Assembly (NCBI GenBank): GCA_002011235.1
Contig: MTMO01000003.1
Span: 62,001-126,000 of the forward strand
From: Archaeoglobus sp. JdFR-27
GTDB lineage: Archaea > Halobacteriota > Archaeoglobi > Archaeoglobales > Archaeoglobaceae
Length of the DNA: 64,000 bases
Direction of reading: 5' to 3'
The notes beneath the pieces are model-generated. The model was not told where the DNA came from, did not search any database, and saw only the letters and a list, made by a program, of their open reading frames with translations. Of the stretch, positions 50,947-59,348 are shown one piece after another. A program made the position numbers and the translations under genes. Position 1 is the stretch's first letter. The number at the start of each line of letters is the position of its first letter.

Positions 50947-52074
50947 GTGGACGAGCTCACGAAAGTCTATCTTTCAAAGAAATTCAGAGAGTACTACTCC
51001 AAAGCCAACCTCACTCCCCCACCTGATTTTGAAAAAAGGGAATGGGCATTCGTTCCCTTCGAGAAGCTCCCGGATTTTTTCATGCAAAGACACATCAGTT
51101 TTGATTCCCCAGAAGAACTAAAAGGCTACATTCTTTCCACACCCCCAGCCCATGTTTTTTATTCATCAGCCTGTTATCTTAGCCCAAAAGAACCAATGGA
51201 GAAGAAAGGATGGCTTTATGCCGATCTCATCTTCGACATAGATGCCGATCATCTACCTTTAAGACCTGGAACACCCATGAGTGAGGCTATCGAGATTGCC
51301 AAAAAGGAAATAGTCTATCTATCTGAGATCCTTGAAAGTGATTTCGGGATCGAAAAAAGAAAAATAAAAATTGTTTTTTCTGGTGGAAGGGGATATCATC
51401 TGCATGTTTATCAGGAAGAGTTTAGATGTTTGGGATCTCCTGAGAGGAGGGAGATCGTTGATTACCTTTCAATTAATTCTTTTGATGTTTTCTCAAAAGG
51501 TACGCAGATGATGAGGGTCAGGAAATGTTTTCTTAACTTTATAAAAGAATTGAAAAAGAGAGGTTTACTCGAGAAGTTCATCAAATCCCATGGAATCAAA
51601 AAAGATGTTGTTAAGAAGATAGAGAGAGGTCTTGATATCATAATTTCCGATAAAAATATCTCAAGAAGCTTTATTCTTGGGAATTACAATCTCAAAAAAG
51701 TTAGCAAAAGCAAGAAATTCGAAGAGTTGTGTGACAAGGTCTTAAATTTCTGTATATCTAAAGCTTCCGTGCACATAGATGCTCCAGTTACTGCAGATGT
51801 CAAAAGGCTCATAAGATTTCCCGGCTCAATCCATGGAAAAAGCGGGTTGAAAACTATGGAGATCGATCTTAACTCAATTGATGAATTTGATCCCTTCACG
51901 GATGCAATCGCTTTCGAGGATGAAAAGATTAAATTAACAATACTACCAGAAAAGGATGTAAGGGTTCAAATGGGAGGCGAAGAGTTTCGTTTTAAAGCTG
52001 GAGAAAAGGTTGTTGCACCGGAGTTTGTTGCAGTCCATCTCCTATGCAGGGGGGTAGCGAGATATGGACATTGA
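50947..52074 (+). CDS. priS: DNA primase small (catalytic) subunit
   Basis: A 375-residue archaeal/eukaryal primase. The catalytic acids are in DLIFDIDADHL, the phosphate contact in VFSGGRGYHLHVY, and the later conserved region is RLIRFPGSIHGKSGL. The enzyme makes primers together with PriL. The start is GTG 50947. It overlaps gins51 by 11 nt and heads the priS-gins51-rpl44e-rps27e operon, an order frequently conserved in Euryarchaeota. Confidence 0.94.
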   Translation: MDELTKVYLSKKFREYYSKANLTPPPDFEKREWAFVPFEKLPDFFMQRHISFDSPEELKGYILSTPPAHVFYSSACYLSPKEPMEKKGWLYADLIFDIDADHLPLRPGTPMSEAIEIAKKEIVYLSEILESDFGIEKRKIKIVFSGGRGYHLHVYQEEFRCLGSPERREIVDYLSINSFDVFSKGTQMMRVRKCFLNFIKELKKRGLLEKFIKSHGIKKDVVKKIERGLDIIISDKNISRSFILGNYNLKKVSKSKKFEELCDKVLNFCISKASVHIDAPVTADVKRLIRFPGSIHGKSGLKTMEIDLNSIDEFDPFTDAIAFEDEKIKLTILPEKDVRVQMGGEEFRFKAGEKVVAPEFVAVHLLCRGVARYGH

Positions 52075-52639
52075 TGAGCTCCTCATAGTTCTCGAAAAGA
52101 ACAGATCTAAGCTCACAAAGCTCGAAGATGATTTTTACCAGCAGATTCGGAAAAGAATATCGGAACTTGAGAAATTAAGAAGAGAGGCAGACGATTATGA
52201 GGCATCAAGGATCGATGACGAGATTAGAACGATAAAGAGGATCCAGAGGAAGATTTTCGAGACAAGAACAAGCAAGATAATAAGGGCGGCATGGGCAAAG
52301 GTTTGCGGTGAGGCTGTAAGCGTTGAAAATCTTACATCGGCTGAGAGAGATCTGTTAACAAAACTAACCGATTTAATTTCGGAATTTAGAGATGTTTTGA
52401 CCGGGGAAGTAAGTCCAGAAGGCGAGAATACCAATGCTCAAGCAAACGAAGGTTATGGTAAAAATAGTCGCGATTATGAGCTTATAAGAGTTAAAACAAA
52501 CATAGGCAAATTCGAGGGGGTTGATGGAAAAACATATAAATTGAGTAGGGAAGACGTGGTAACGCTCCCAAAGTTGAATGCCAAGGCTCTGATTAAGGCC
52601 GATGCTGCCGAGCCGATAACCTGGGGTGATGAGCAATGA
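52064..52639 (+). CDS. GINS complex subunit Gins51
   Basis: A 191-residue replication factor. The N-terminal A domain is helical ([29 protein letters not shown]) and the C-terminal B domain is small beta ([30 protein letters not shown]). The A-then-B order identifies the Gins51 (Sld5/Psf1-like) subunit. GINS couples MCM, Cdc45/GAN and primase. Both ends overlap their neighbours (priS by 11 nt, rpl44e by 4 nt), so the translation is coupled. Confidence 0.9.
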   Translation: MDIDELLIVLEKNRSKLTKLEDDFYQQIRKRISELEKLRREADDYEASRIDDEIRTIKRIQRKIFETRTSKIIRAAWAKVCGEAVSVENLTSAERDLLTKLTDLISEFRDVLTGEVSPEGENTNAQANEGYGKNSRDYELIRVKTNIGKFEGVDGKTYKLSREDVVTLPKLNAKALIKADAAEPITWGDEQ

Positions 52640-52911
52640 AGTATCCAAAGAAAGTAAGAACCTACTGCAAGTATTGCGGAAAGCACACGGTCCATGAGGT
52701 TGAAAAGGTTAGCAAGGGTAAGCCGAGCTCTCTGAGGTGGATTAACAGGCAGAAGGCAAGAAGAGGTAAGGTTGGGAATCTCGGTAAGTTCAGCAAGGTT
52801 CCTGGCGGAGATAAACCAACAAAGAGAGTTAACATCAGATATAGATGCATGGAATGTAAGAAAGCTGAACACAGACCTACGTGGAGGGCGAAGAGATTTG
52901 AACTCGTTTAG
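52636..52911 (+). CDS. rpl44e: Large-subunit ribosomal protein L44e
   Basis: A 91-residue zinc-ribbon ribosomal protein. [23 protein letters not shown] and [13 protein letters not shown] carry the two CX2C pairs. [20 protein letters not shown] is the conserved L44e middle. Start overlaps the gins51 stop (ATGA). Confidence 0.97.
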   Translation: MKYPKKVRTYCKYCGKHTVHEVEKVSKGKPSSLRWINRQKARRGKVGNLGKFSKVPGGDKPTKRVNIRYRCMECKKAEHRPTWRAKRFELV

Positions 52912-52921
52912 AGGTGAGATC

Positions 52922-53098
52922 GTGGGAGTGAAGAAGAGCAAATTCGTAAAAGTGAAGTGTCCGGATTGCGAAAACCTTCAGATAGTCTTCGATCACCCCT
53001 CTATAGATGTGAAATGCCTCATTTGTGGGAGAACCTTGGTTGAGCATACCGGTGGGAAAGGAATAATCAAGGCTGAAGTTGTTGAAGTCCTTGAGTAA
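52922..53098 (+). CDS. rps27e: Small-subunit ribosomal protein S27e
   Basis: A 58-residue zinc-ribbon protein. [19 protein letters not shown] and [17 protein letters not shown] have the two CX2C pairs. GTG 52922 is preceded by GAGGTGAG; GTG 52928 is a close alternative. The usual archaeal followers of this gene (aIF2 alpha, Nop10) are not present; an OGG-type glycosylase comes next after about 55 bp. Confidence 0.95.
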   Translation: MGVKKSKFVKVKCPDCENLQIVFDHPSIDVKCLICGRTLVEHTGGKGIIKAEVVEVLE

Positions 53099-53153
53099 TG
53101 TTTATTCTAGTTTTTCACTCCTTCAGCCCTAACAGATTTTGACTCAGATTCAC

Positions 53154-53780
53154 ATGTCAAATGATCTGGTTGAAAAGATAGAAAGACTAAAACCTGTCAT
53201 TGGTGACCAGGTAAAAAAAAGAATCGATGAGTTTCTTTCTTTTAAGGATAAAGATTCTAGAGAGTGGTTTAGTGAGCTTTGCTTCTGTATTTTAACAGCA
53301 AATTCCTCTGCAGAGATGGGAATTAAGATTCAAAATGTGCTCAAATTCAATGGTTTTGCGATGCTTAACGAAAAAGAGTTGGCAAGAAAGCTGAAAGAGT
53401 TAGGATACAGATTTTACAATGTTAGAGCCAGATACATCGTTGAGGTGAGAAAATTCATTAACATCAAGGAAATAGTTACCTCGTTTAAGGAACCTTGGGA
53501 ATCGAGGGAATGGCTTGTTGAAAATGTAAAAGGCTTAGGTTACAAAGAGGCAAGTCACTTTCTTAGAAACACCGGCTTTCTCGACTTTGCGATCCTTGAC
53601 AGGCACATTCTGAGGATAATGGAGGGGGCCAGAATCACTAGGGTTCCTAAAAATATCTCAAGAAATATGTATCTTGAAATTGAAAAAAAGTTTATAGAAA
53701 TTTCAGAAAGGTTGGAGATGAAACCAGGAGAGCTTGATCTCTATCTCTGGTATCTCTCCACTGGTAAGATCTTGAAGTAA
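53154..53780 (+). CDS. 8-Oxoguanine DNA glycosylase/AP lyase, Ogg2 type
   Basis: A 208-residue HhH-GPD glycosylase. Its helix-hairpin-helix VKGLGYKEASHFLRNTGF carries the catalytic Lys, and FAILDRHILRIM the catalytic Asp. Length and the absence of an N-terminal TBP-like domain fit the archaeal Ogg2 class, which removes 8-oxoguanine. It has no iron-sulfur cluster motif at the C-terminus. A TTG at 53139 would add five residues. Confidence 0.88.
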   Translation: MSNDLVEKIERLKPVIGDQVKKRIDEFLSFKDKDSREWFSELCFCILTANSSAEMGIKIQNVLKFNGFAMLNEKELARKLKELGYRFYNVRARYIVEVRKFINIKEIVTSFKEPWESREWLVENVKGLGYKEASHFLRNTGFLDFAILDRHILRIMEGARITRVPKNISRNMYLEIEKKFIEISERLEMKPGELDLYLWYLSTGKILK

Positions 53781-53837
53781 TTTACCAAGAAGCTAAGAAG
53801 CAATAACGTTTAAAAATCAGAAGCGAATTTAATTCTG

Positions 53838-55082
53838 ATGGATCCAAAAAAAATCCTTTTTGTTGTAATAGATGGGGTTTCAGACAGACCAATAGAAGGG
53901 AAAACACCCCTTGACTCTGCTTCAACCCCGAATCTGGATTATCTTGCGAAAGTTGGAATCAACGGAATAATGGATACTATAGCTCCTGGCATCAGACCGG
54001 GAAGTGATACTTCACACCTTGCCCTTTTTGGCTATGACCCTTTTGAGTGTTATTCGGGAAGGGGGCCTATTGAGGCTGCAGGAGCTGGAATAAAGCTTGA
54101 AGATGGTGACCTTGCTTTTAGAGTCAATTTTGGCACCGTTGAAGGCAAGGGAAGTGTCTTTGATAAGATCGTGGTCGATAGAAGGGCAGGAAGAATAGAC
54201 GATACCGATGATCTTGTAGAGGCTGTGAGAAAGATCGATCTCAGCAGCTTCGGAATTGATTTCGTTTTTGAAAGGGGTTCAGGGCATAGAGGTGCTATCG
54301 TTTTCAGAGGCATAAACGTCTCAGATAGAGTTTCAGACACGGATCCAAAAGAGATGGGTCTGAAGGTTAAAAAGGCCAAACCCCTGGATGAAAGTGAAGA
54401 GGCAAAGATTACAGCTGAAGCTATAAACTACTTCATGGAAGAGTCTCATAAAATCCTTGAAGAGCATCCAAAAAATCATGAAAGGGGAAAAAAGGGGCTT
54501 TTGAAGGCAAATGTTCTTCTCCTTAGAGGTGGAGGAAAAGTCAGAAAGGTTCAACCCTTTGAGGAGAAATTTGGAATGAGGCTTGCTTTCATAACAGGAA
54601 CAACTCTGATCAAAGGAATTGGGAAATTTATAGGAGCTGATCTTATTGAGGTGAAGGGGGCAACAGGAAACAAGAATACGAACCTTAAAGGAAAGTTTGA
54701 GGCAGCTATTACGGCTTTAGATAGTCATGATGTCGTTTTGCTTCATATAAAAGCGGCAGATGAATTTGGGCACGATGGAGACTTCGATGGCAAGATGGAA
54801 TTTATCCAGAGAGTTGACGATGAAGCAGAGATTCTTAAAGAGCTTGATTTCTCAAAGGTTTGTCTTATAGTAACGGCGGACCATTCTACACCGATAAAAG
54901 CCAGAGACCACACGGCAGACCCAGTTCCAGTTACAATAGTGCATGAAGGGGTTAGAGTGGATGAAATTGATAGATTTTCAGAACTTATTGCCTATAAAGG
55001 TGGGCTTTGCAGAATAAGAGGTGTAGATCTGTTAAATATAGCCCTAGATCTTACAAATAGAGCGAAGAAGTTTGGTGCATGA
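53838..55082 (+). CDS. apgM: 2,3-Bisphosphoglycerate-independent phosphoglycerate mutase (archaeal)
   Basis: A 414-residue member of the alkaline phosphatase superfamily. FVVIDGVSDRPIEGKTPLDSA holds the first metal Asp, GIRPGSDTSHLALFGYDP the catalytic Ser region, DEFGHDGDFDGK and VTADHSTPI the distal metal sites. It interconverts 2- and 3-phosphoglycerate in glycolysis/gluconeogenesis. TATA-like GTTTAAAAATC lies at 53808. A short Met/Phe/Gly-coding frame overlaps its stop. Confidence 0.93.
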   Translation: MDPKKILFVVIDGVSDRPIEGKTPLDSASTPNLDYLAKVGINGIMDTIAPGIRPGSDTSHLALFGYDPFECYSGRGPIEAAGAGIKLEDGDLAFRVNFGTVEGKGSVFDKIVVDRRAGRIDDTDDLVEAVRKIDLSSFGIDFVFERGSGHRGAIVFRGINVSDRVSDTDPKEMGLKVKKAKPLDESEEAKITAEAINYFMEESHKILEEHPKNHERGKKGLLKANVLLLRGGGKVRKVQPFEEKFGMRLAFITGTTLIKGIGKFIGADLIEVKGATGNKNTNLKGKFEAAITALDSHDVVLLHIKAADEFGHDGDFDGKMEFIQRVDDEAEILKELDFSKVCLIVTADHSTPIKARDHTADPVPVTIVHEGVRVDEIDRFSELIAYKGGLCRIRGVDLLNIALDLTNRAKKFGA

Positions 55083-55121
55083 TGTTTGACATGATGTTTG
55101 GCATGTTTGGCGGTGGATTGA

Positions 55122-56315
55122 ATGGAAGAGATAAAAGATCTTCCCAAAATTAAAGAGAGAGTGGATGAAGTAAAGGATGAGGAGGAATTTGCTTACAACA
55201 AACTAATCATCCCTCCCAACACAAAGTTTGAGGAGAGAAACATCGTCGTTGAAAAAGATATTGTTGTTGGAGCAGGATGCAACATCGGTTATGGGCTGAT
55301 GGGAAGAAAGGTGATAGTTGGTGAGAAAACAACGGTCGCTGGAGATGTTGTTGGCGATGAAATAAGGCTGGATTCCTGGAATACAGTTAAAGGAAATGTG
55401 ATCTGCAAAGGTGATGCTTACATAGGGGAGTTCACCACAATAGAAGGAAGATTGACCGTCTTTGGAGACCTCGAAATAGGCAGAAACGTAAAGCTCAAGA
55501 GCGGTTTTGAGGCAAAGGGACTAATAACGATCCAAGATCCTTTACCTGTACTTATTTTCCTATTCCTTTATCTTCTTGAGCTTCTAAGGCTTGGAAGGCT
55601 TGAGGAGGCTGAGAAATTATTCGAAGTGGTCGATGAGATCGAAAGTCCTCTCGTCATTCCCGAAAATAGCAACGTAAATCTTGAGACGATCCAATCAAAC
55701 TCAGATTTTGAAGCTGTTGGAAGTAGAATACTAGGAAATATAAGGGTTAAAAATCTAAAGGCTGAAGGTTGCGAGATCTTTGGGAGTATAAGGGCGAAGA
55801 ATATTTCTGTGGATGGTTGCAGAGTCCATGGATCGATAGAAGGAAAGGACATCTATTTGATAAACGGTTCGGAGGTTTACGGAGCGGTGAAAGGCGAGAG
55901 AATATTTATGGAAGACAAATGCTCAGTTGAATCATCGATAATTGGAAAGAGTGGTGTGTGGATAAAAAGGCAGATCGAGCTCCCAGACAGATCCATAACT
56001 CAGATTCTCGAAGATACTGAAAGAAAGGCCAAAGAGGTAGTCGGGAAGATAGCTAAAGTTGAGGTTGTTGTTGAGGAAGAGAGTAAAAGAGAGGGGGATG
56101 AGGTCAAACCTAAAAAAGCTAAAATTAAAAGAAGAAAATCCAAAACAAAGAAGAAAAGAGTGAGATCTGGACGAAGTAAAAGAAAAAAGAGAAAGAGTAG
56201 AAAGAGCGGAGTAAAAGGAGGCATTAAAGATAAGAGGAAGGAAAAGAAAAAAGACAGAGCAGAGGAAGAAAAGAAAAAGAGCAAAACTAAAACCAAAGGG
56301 AAAACAAAGAAATAG
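55122..56315 (+). CDS. Bactofilin/hexapeptide-like beta-helix protein with a long Lys/Arg tail
   Basis: A 397-residue protein. Residues about 25-150 and 180-275 form left/right-handed beta-helix turns (for example VIVGEKTTVAGDVVGDEIRL, NVKLKSGFEAKG; later GCEIFGSIRAKNIS, GCRVHGSIEGKDIY). A hydrophobic helix PVLIFLFLYLLELLRL with a charged helix sits between. Residues about 325-397 are over half Lys/Arg (KKAKIKRRKSKTKKKRV and similar). It has no signal peptide, so it is cytoplasmic, unlike the other bactofilin-like gene at 13496. The tail could bind nucleic acid or membranes (inference). Confidence 0.7.
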   Translation: MEEIKDLPKIKERVDEVKDEEEFAYNKLIIPPNTKFEERNIVVEKDIVVGAGCNIGYGLMGRKVIVGEKTTVAGDVVGDEIRLDSWNTVKGNVICKGDAYIGEFTTIEGRLTVFGDLEIGRNVKLKSGFEAKGLITIQDPLPVLIFLFLYLLELLRLGRLEEAEKLFEVVDEIESPLVIPENSNVNLETIQSNSDFEAVGSRILGNIRVKNLKAEGCEIFGSIRAKNISVDGCRVHGSIEGKDIYLINGSEVYGAVKGERIFMEDKCSVESSIIGKSGVWIKRQIELPDRSITQILEDTERKAKEVVGKIAKVEVVVEEESKREGDEVKPKKAKIKRRKSKTKKKRVRSGRSKRKKRKSRKSGVKGGIKDKRKEKKKDRAEEEKKKSKTKTKGKTKK

Positions 56316-56343
56316 TTTTGAGTTCAAATTCTGAGTGATAAAG

Positions 56344-56607
56344 ATGCTTGAATGGGAGTTGAAGAAATTCAAGAAGATGTTTCCGAACCTAAAGCATGAG
56401 GTTGAGGGGACAAAGATACCCACCATCCTCGATCACTTCGAGAAGTGTAAGAGTGATGAAGATGCTCTTGAGCTCATTGACTTCTTTGAGAAGAATGGAG
56501 AGATTTCCGTAGAGATGGCAAACTATCTGAGAAAAAACCTATCAAAGTACAGAGGACTCTTTGGAACGAGAACTCAAGGAGAATACGAGAGAAGAGGGAT
56601 AATATAA
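56344..56607 (+). CDS. DUF2095-family protein
   Basis: An 87-residue archaeal protein. MLEWELKKFKKMFPNLKHE starts it, with HFEKCKSDEDALELIDFFEKNGEIS and MANYLRKNL following, and the tail TRTQGEYERRGII is the conserved end of the family. Function unknown; length matches other members. GTG 56335 is an alternative start. It lies between the beta-helix gene and ychF, probably co-transcribed with ychF. Confidence 0.8.
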   Translation: MLEWELKKFKKMFPNLKHEVEGTKIPTILDHFEKCKSDEDALELIDFFEKNGEISVEMANYLRKNLSKYRGLFGTRTQGEYERRGII

Positions 56608-56628
56608 TAGACTTTAGGGGGAGTTCAA

Positions 56629-57795
56629 TTGATTGAGATTGGACTTGCAGGAAAGCCGAATGCTGGAAAATCAACTTTCTTCAAGGCTGCAACCCTTGCA
56701 GAGGTGGAGATCGCAAGCTACCCATTCACAACAATCCAGCCAAATGTGGGTGTGGCTTATGTAAGAAGCCAATGCGTCTGCAAAGAGCTTGGAGTGGAGT
56801 GCAAAGAGTGCGTTGATGGCAGGAGATACATCCCGATTAAGCTTATCGATGTTGCTGGCTTGGTTCCTGAGGCCCACAAAGGAAGAGGATTGGGGAACGA
56901 ATTCTTGGATAACCTGAGGCAGAGTGAGGCAATCATTCACGTTGTTGACGCATCAGGCTCTACAGATGCTGAAGGAAATGAGGTTGGAATAGGTGAGAGG
57001 GACCCAATTGAAGATGTGAAGTTCCTGTATCACGAACTCGACATGTGGGTCTTTAATATCCTAAAAAGGAACTGGGCAAGGCTTGTTAGAAGGATTAGTA
57101 TGGAAAAAATCCCTGCGTACCGCCTTATAGCTGAGCAGCTCGGTGGATTGGGATTTGATGAGATACAAGTGAAGGAGTCGCTTCGAACTGTAGGCAAGGA
57201 AGTTGAGAAAATTTCAGATGATGACCTGCTTGCTTTCGCCTCTGAATTGAGGAAAAGGAGAATGAAGATGCTTATAGCAGCCAATAAAGCTGATAAAGCT
57301 CCGGATGAGCTGATAAAGAGGATGTTAAACCTTGAAGAGATCGTTGTTCCCGTCTCGGCTGAGGTCGAGTTGACTCTAAGAATGGCAAGCAAAAATGGAT
57401 ACATCAGGTATTATCTAGGAGACAGAGATTTTGAGATCATAAAAGAGTTAAACGAAAAGCAGCTAAAAGCTTTAGAGCTCATAAGAAGATTTATGAGAAA
57501 GAACAATGGTACTGGAGTACAGGAGGCCCTCAACCGCATAGTATTCGATTTGCTTGATTACATCGTTGTTTATCCCGTGGAAGATGAGAACAAATTCACC
57601 GACACGAAGGGAAATGTTTTGCCCGATGCTCTGCTTGTAAAGAAGGGGACCACAGCAAAGGAGTTGGCTTTCCTTATCCATACAGATATTGGTAAGAATT
57701 TCATCCATGCTATCGATGCAAGAAAAAAGATGAGAATTGCCGATGATTACGAGCTTAAAAACAACGATGTGATTAAAATCGTCTCTTCTGCCTAG
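56629..57795 (+). CDS. YchF/Ola1-type P-loop ATPase/GTPase
   Basis: A 388-residue Obg-superfamily protein. The G1 loop is GLAGKPNAGKSTFFKA, a switch region is YPFTTIQPN and G3 is DVAGLVPEAHKGRGLG. ANKADKAP takes the G4 place, and a TGS domain ends the protein. It carries the archaeal insert CVCKELGVECKECVDG with two CXC/CXXC-like pairs. Relatives bind ribosomes and act in stress responses. The start is TTG 56629 with GGGGGAG upstream. Confidence 0.9.
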   Translation: MIEIGLAGKPNAGKSTFFKAATLAEVEIASYPFTTIQPNVGVAYVRSQCVCKELGVECKECVDGRRYIPIKLIDVAGLVPEAHKGRGLGNEFLDNLRQSEAIIHVVDASGSTDAEGNEVGIGERDPIEDVKFLYHELDMWVFNILKRNWARLVRRISMEKIPAYRLIAEQLGGLGFDEIQVKESLRTVGKEVEKISDDDLLAFASELRKRRMKMLIAANKADKAPDELIKRMLNLEEIVVPVSAEVELTLRMASKNGYIRYYLGDRDFEIIKELNEKQLKALELIRRFMRKNNGTGVQEALNRIVFDLLDYIVVYPVEDENKFTDTKGNVLPDALLVKKGTTAKELAFLIHTDIGKNFIHAIDARKKMRIADDYELKNNDVIKIVSSA

Positions 57796-57847
57796 TTTAA
57801 TGTTTTAATGTTCAGCATACTTAGTATTTACTCTACTTCCGTTTTCC

Positions 57848-58771
57848 TCATTCCCCAAATGCTATAAGTGGAGCTGTTGCAATTCTTCTTCCACCCATCT
57901 CTCTGATAATTGGCTTCAAAAACTTAACTTTGGCTCTGTCAAGAATGATGTGGATGGCTACACCTCCTTTGGCCAACTTGGAAACGGTCGGATCAAAACC
58001 CTCCTTTGTAAGAAATTCTATTATTCCTGGAATGTCTTTTTCATCTGGAACGTTGAATAAAAAGCTTATAAGGTTTTTCGAGTCCACCACTTCTTTAATA
58101 TCTGTTATAACATTCTCCATCAGCTTTCTTTTTTCAGGATTTTTAAAAGAATCTCTGTTTGCGATGAAAACAGAATGCACAGTCTCCTTTACAACATCAA
58201 TTATTCTGCACCCGTTCTCGCGAAGGGTGGTGCCAAATTCGGTTACCTCAAGTATCAGATCCGCTTCAGGATCTGGTGGGAGAATTGAGGCTTCGGTTTT
58301 CCCAATGGGATCGAAGACCACTGCATTAATCCCCTTTTCCATACAGTACTTTTTTGCAAGTTCCGGGAATTCAGAGGCAAACATCAGCTCCTTATCCCCC
58401 ACAACCCGCTTCAGATCGTCGATCGATTTCACATCTGGGTACATCTCTTCTGATATAGCAACGACAAGTTTAGTTGGTCTAAAAGGAAGTTTTTCAACTA
58501 CAATAACCTTTTCCTCAAGTTTTTCATATCTCAATATGGAATTCTCAAGTATGTCCTCGCCCGTGAAACCCCCATCACCCTTCCCTCTCATGACGTAGAA
58601 GGGCATGATTTGGGGTCTTACCTGCTTTAAAATAAGATTCGGATGATCTACGCTGATGTGATAACCTCTCTCACTTTTTTTCAGCTTGTATCCTGCTTTA
58701 ACCATTGCATCCCACACGGGTTTTTCCAGATGGCCGTCAGGGAAGTAGATTTTTGTAATCGTGTTTGACAT
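57848..58771 (-). CDS. HisG-family ATP phosphoribosyltransferase, divergent
   Basis: A 307-residue protein of the long HisG layout. FPDGHLEKPVWDAMVKAGY stands where HisG has PKGRL, GGFTGEDILENSI corresponds to GITGxDxV, and EVTEFGTTLRENGC replaces the PRPP loop D(V/I)STGxTLRxNGL. The C-terminal regulatory domain (FDPTVSKLAKGGVAIHIILDRAKVKFLKPII) is present. The first catalytic motif and the PRPP loop Asp are altered, so activity may differ. It may be the only HisG of the organism or a paralogue; no other copy is in the window. Confidence 0.75.
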   Translation of the reverse strand: MSNTITKIYFPDGHLEKPVWDAMVKAGYKLKKSERGYHISVDHPNLILKQVRPQIMPFYVMRGKGDGGFTGEDILENSILRYEKLEEKVIVVEKLPFRPTKLVVAISEEMYPDVKSIDDLKRVVGDKELMFASEFPELAKKYCMEKGINAVVFDPIGKTEASILPPDPEADLILEVTEFGTTLRENGCRIIDVVKETVHSVFIANRDSFKNPEKRKLMENVITDIKEVVDSKNLISFLFNVPDEKDIPGIIEFLTKEGFDPTVSKLAKGGVAIHIILDRAKVKFLKPIIREMGGRRIATAPLIAFGE

Positions 58772-58974
58772 CCTGAATTCAAATACCTTTGCTTCTTATA
58801 ACTTTTTTGTTGTTCATCTTCTGTTGTCAGGGAGTCGTGTTTCAAACCAACTGGTTTTCTTTAAGATAAATTTTTTAATAAATTTTAGATATAGTTAGAT
58901 GTAATGTAAAAGTCGCGAGAACGAACAATATTTTAAAAATTTTCAAGATTTTAGGTTATATTTCAAACTATACT

Positions 58975-59154
58975 CTATTCAATTGTAATCGCTCCTTCTG
59001 GACAGTTTTCAGCTGCCTCTTCACAGCAATCAGCATCTTCACAATCTCCAATTACACGACTTATCCCGTTATCATCAAGCTGAAAGACTTCTGGACACGT
59101 TTCTTCACAAAGTCCACATCCTGAGCAAAGATTCTCGTCAACTTTTGCTGGCAT
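58975..59154 (-). CDS. Monocluster [4Fe-4S] ferredoxin
   Basis: A 59-residue protein, absent from long-ORF lists because it is short. MPAKVDENLCSGCGLCEETCPEVF gives C10, C13, C16 and C20. DCEDADCCEEAAENCPEGAITIE gives C38, C43, C44 and C52. C10, C13, C16 and C52 are the expected cluster ligands; C20 with C44 is the usual disulfide pair of hyperthermophile ferredoxins. It lies between hisG and a radical SAM gene, to which it might donate electrons (inference). Confidence 0.88.
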   Translation of the reverse strand: MPAKVDENLCSGCGLCEETCPEVFQLDDNGISRVIGDCEDADCCEEAAENCPEGAITIE

Positions 59155-59348
59155 AAAATTTTCTTATAAACCAAATTCATTATATGTATTTCCCCGAAAG
59201 ATTTCAACTTCTGATCTTGTCATCTCTTCTACATACCTAAGTGAATAGGATCTTACGTCGTAAGGATCTGTAACTTGAATGTTTACTTTACCTTTAGTTT
59301 AATAGTATGTCTCTTTTGGTAGAAGAAAACATCGTCCAATGAGATATT

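Noticed and set aside
52772-52921. Longer S27e beginning inside rpl44e
   Set aside because: It overlaps rpl44e in another frame, whereas a ribosome-binding site and GTG stand directly at the normal S27e N-terminus.
56100-56312. Lys/Arg tail as a frameshift artefact
   Set aside because: The frame stays open without interruption from the beta-helix domain to the stop, and codon use (AAA/AGA) agrees with the rest of the genome. A comparison with orthologues would still be decisive.
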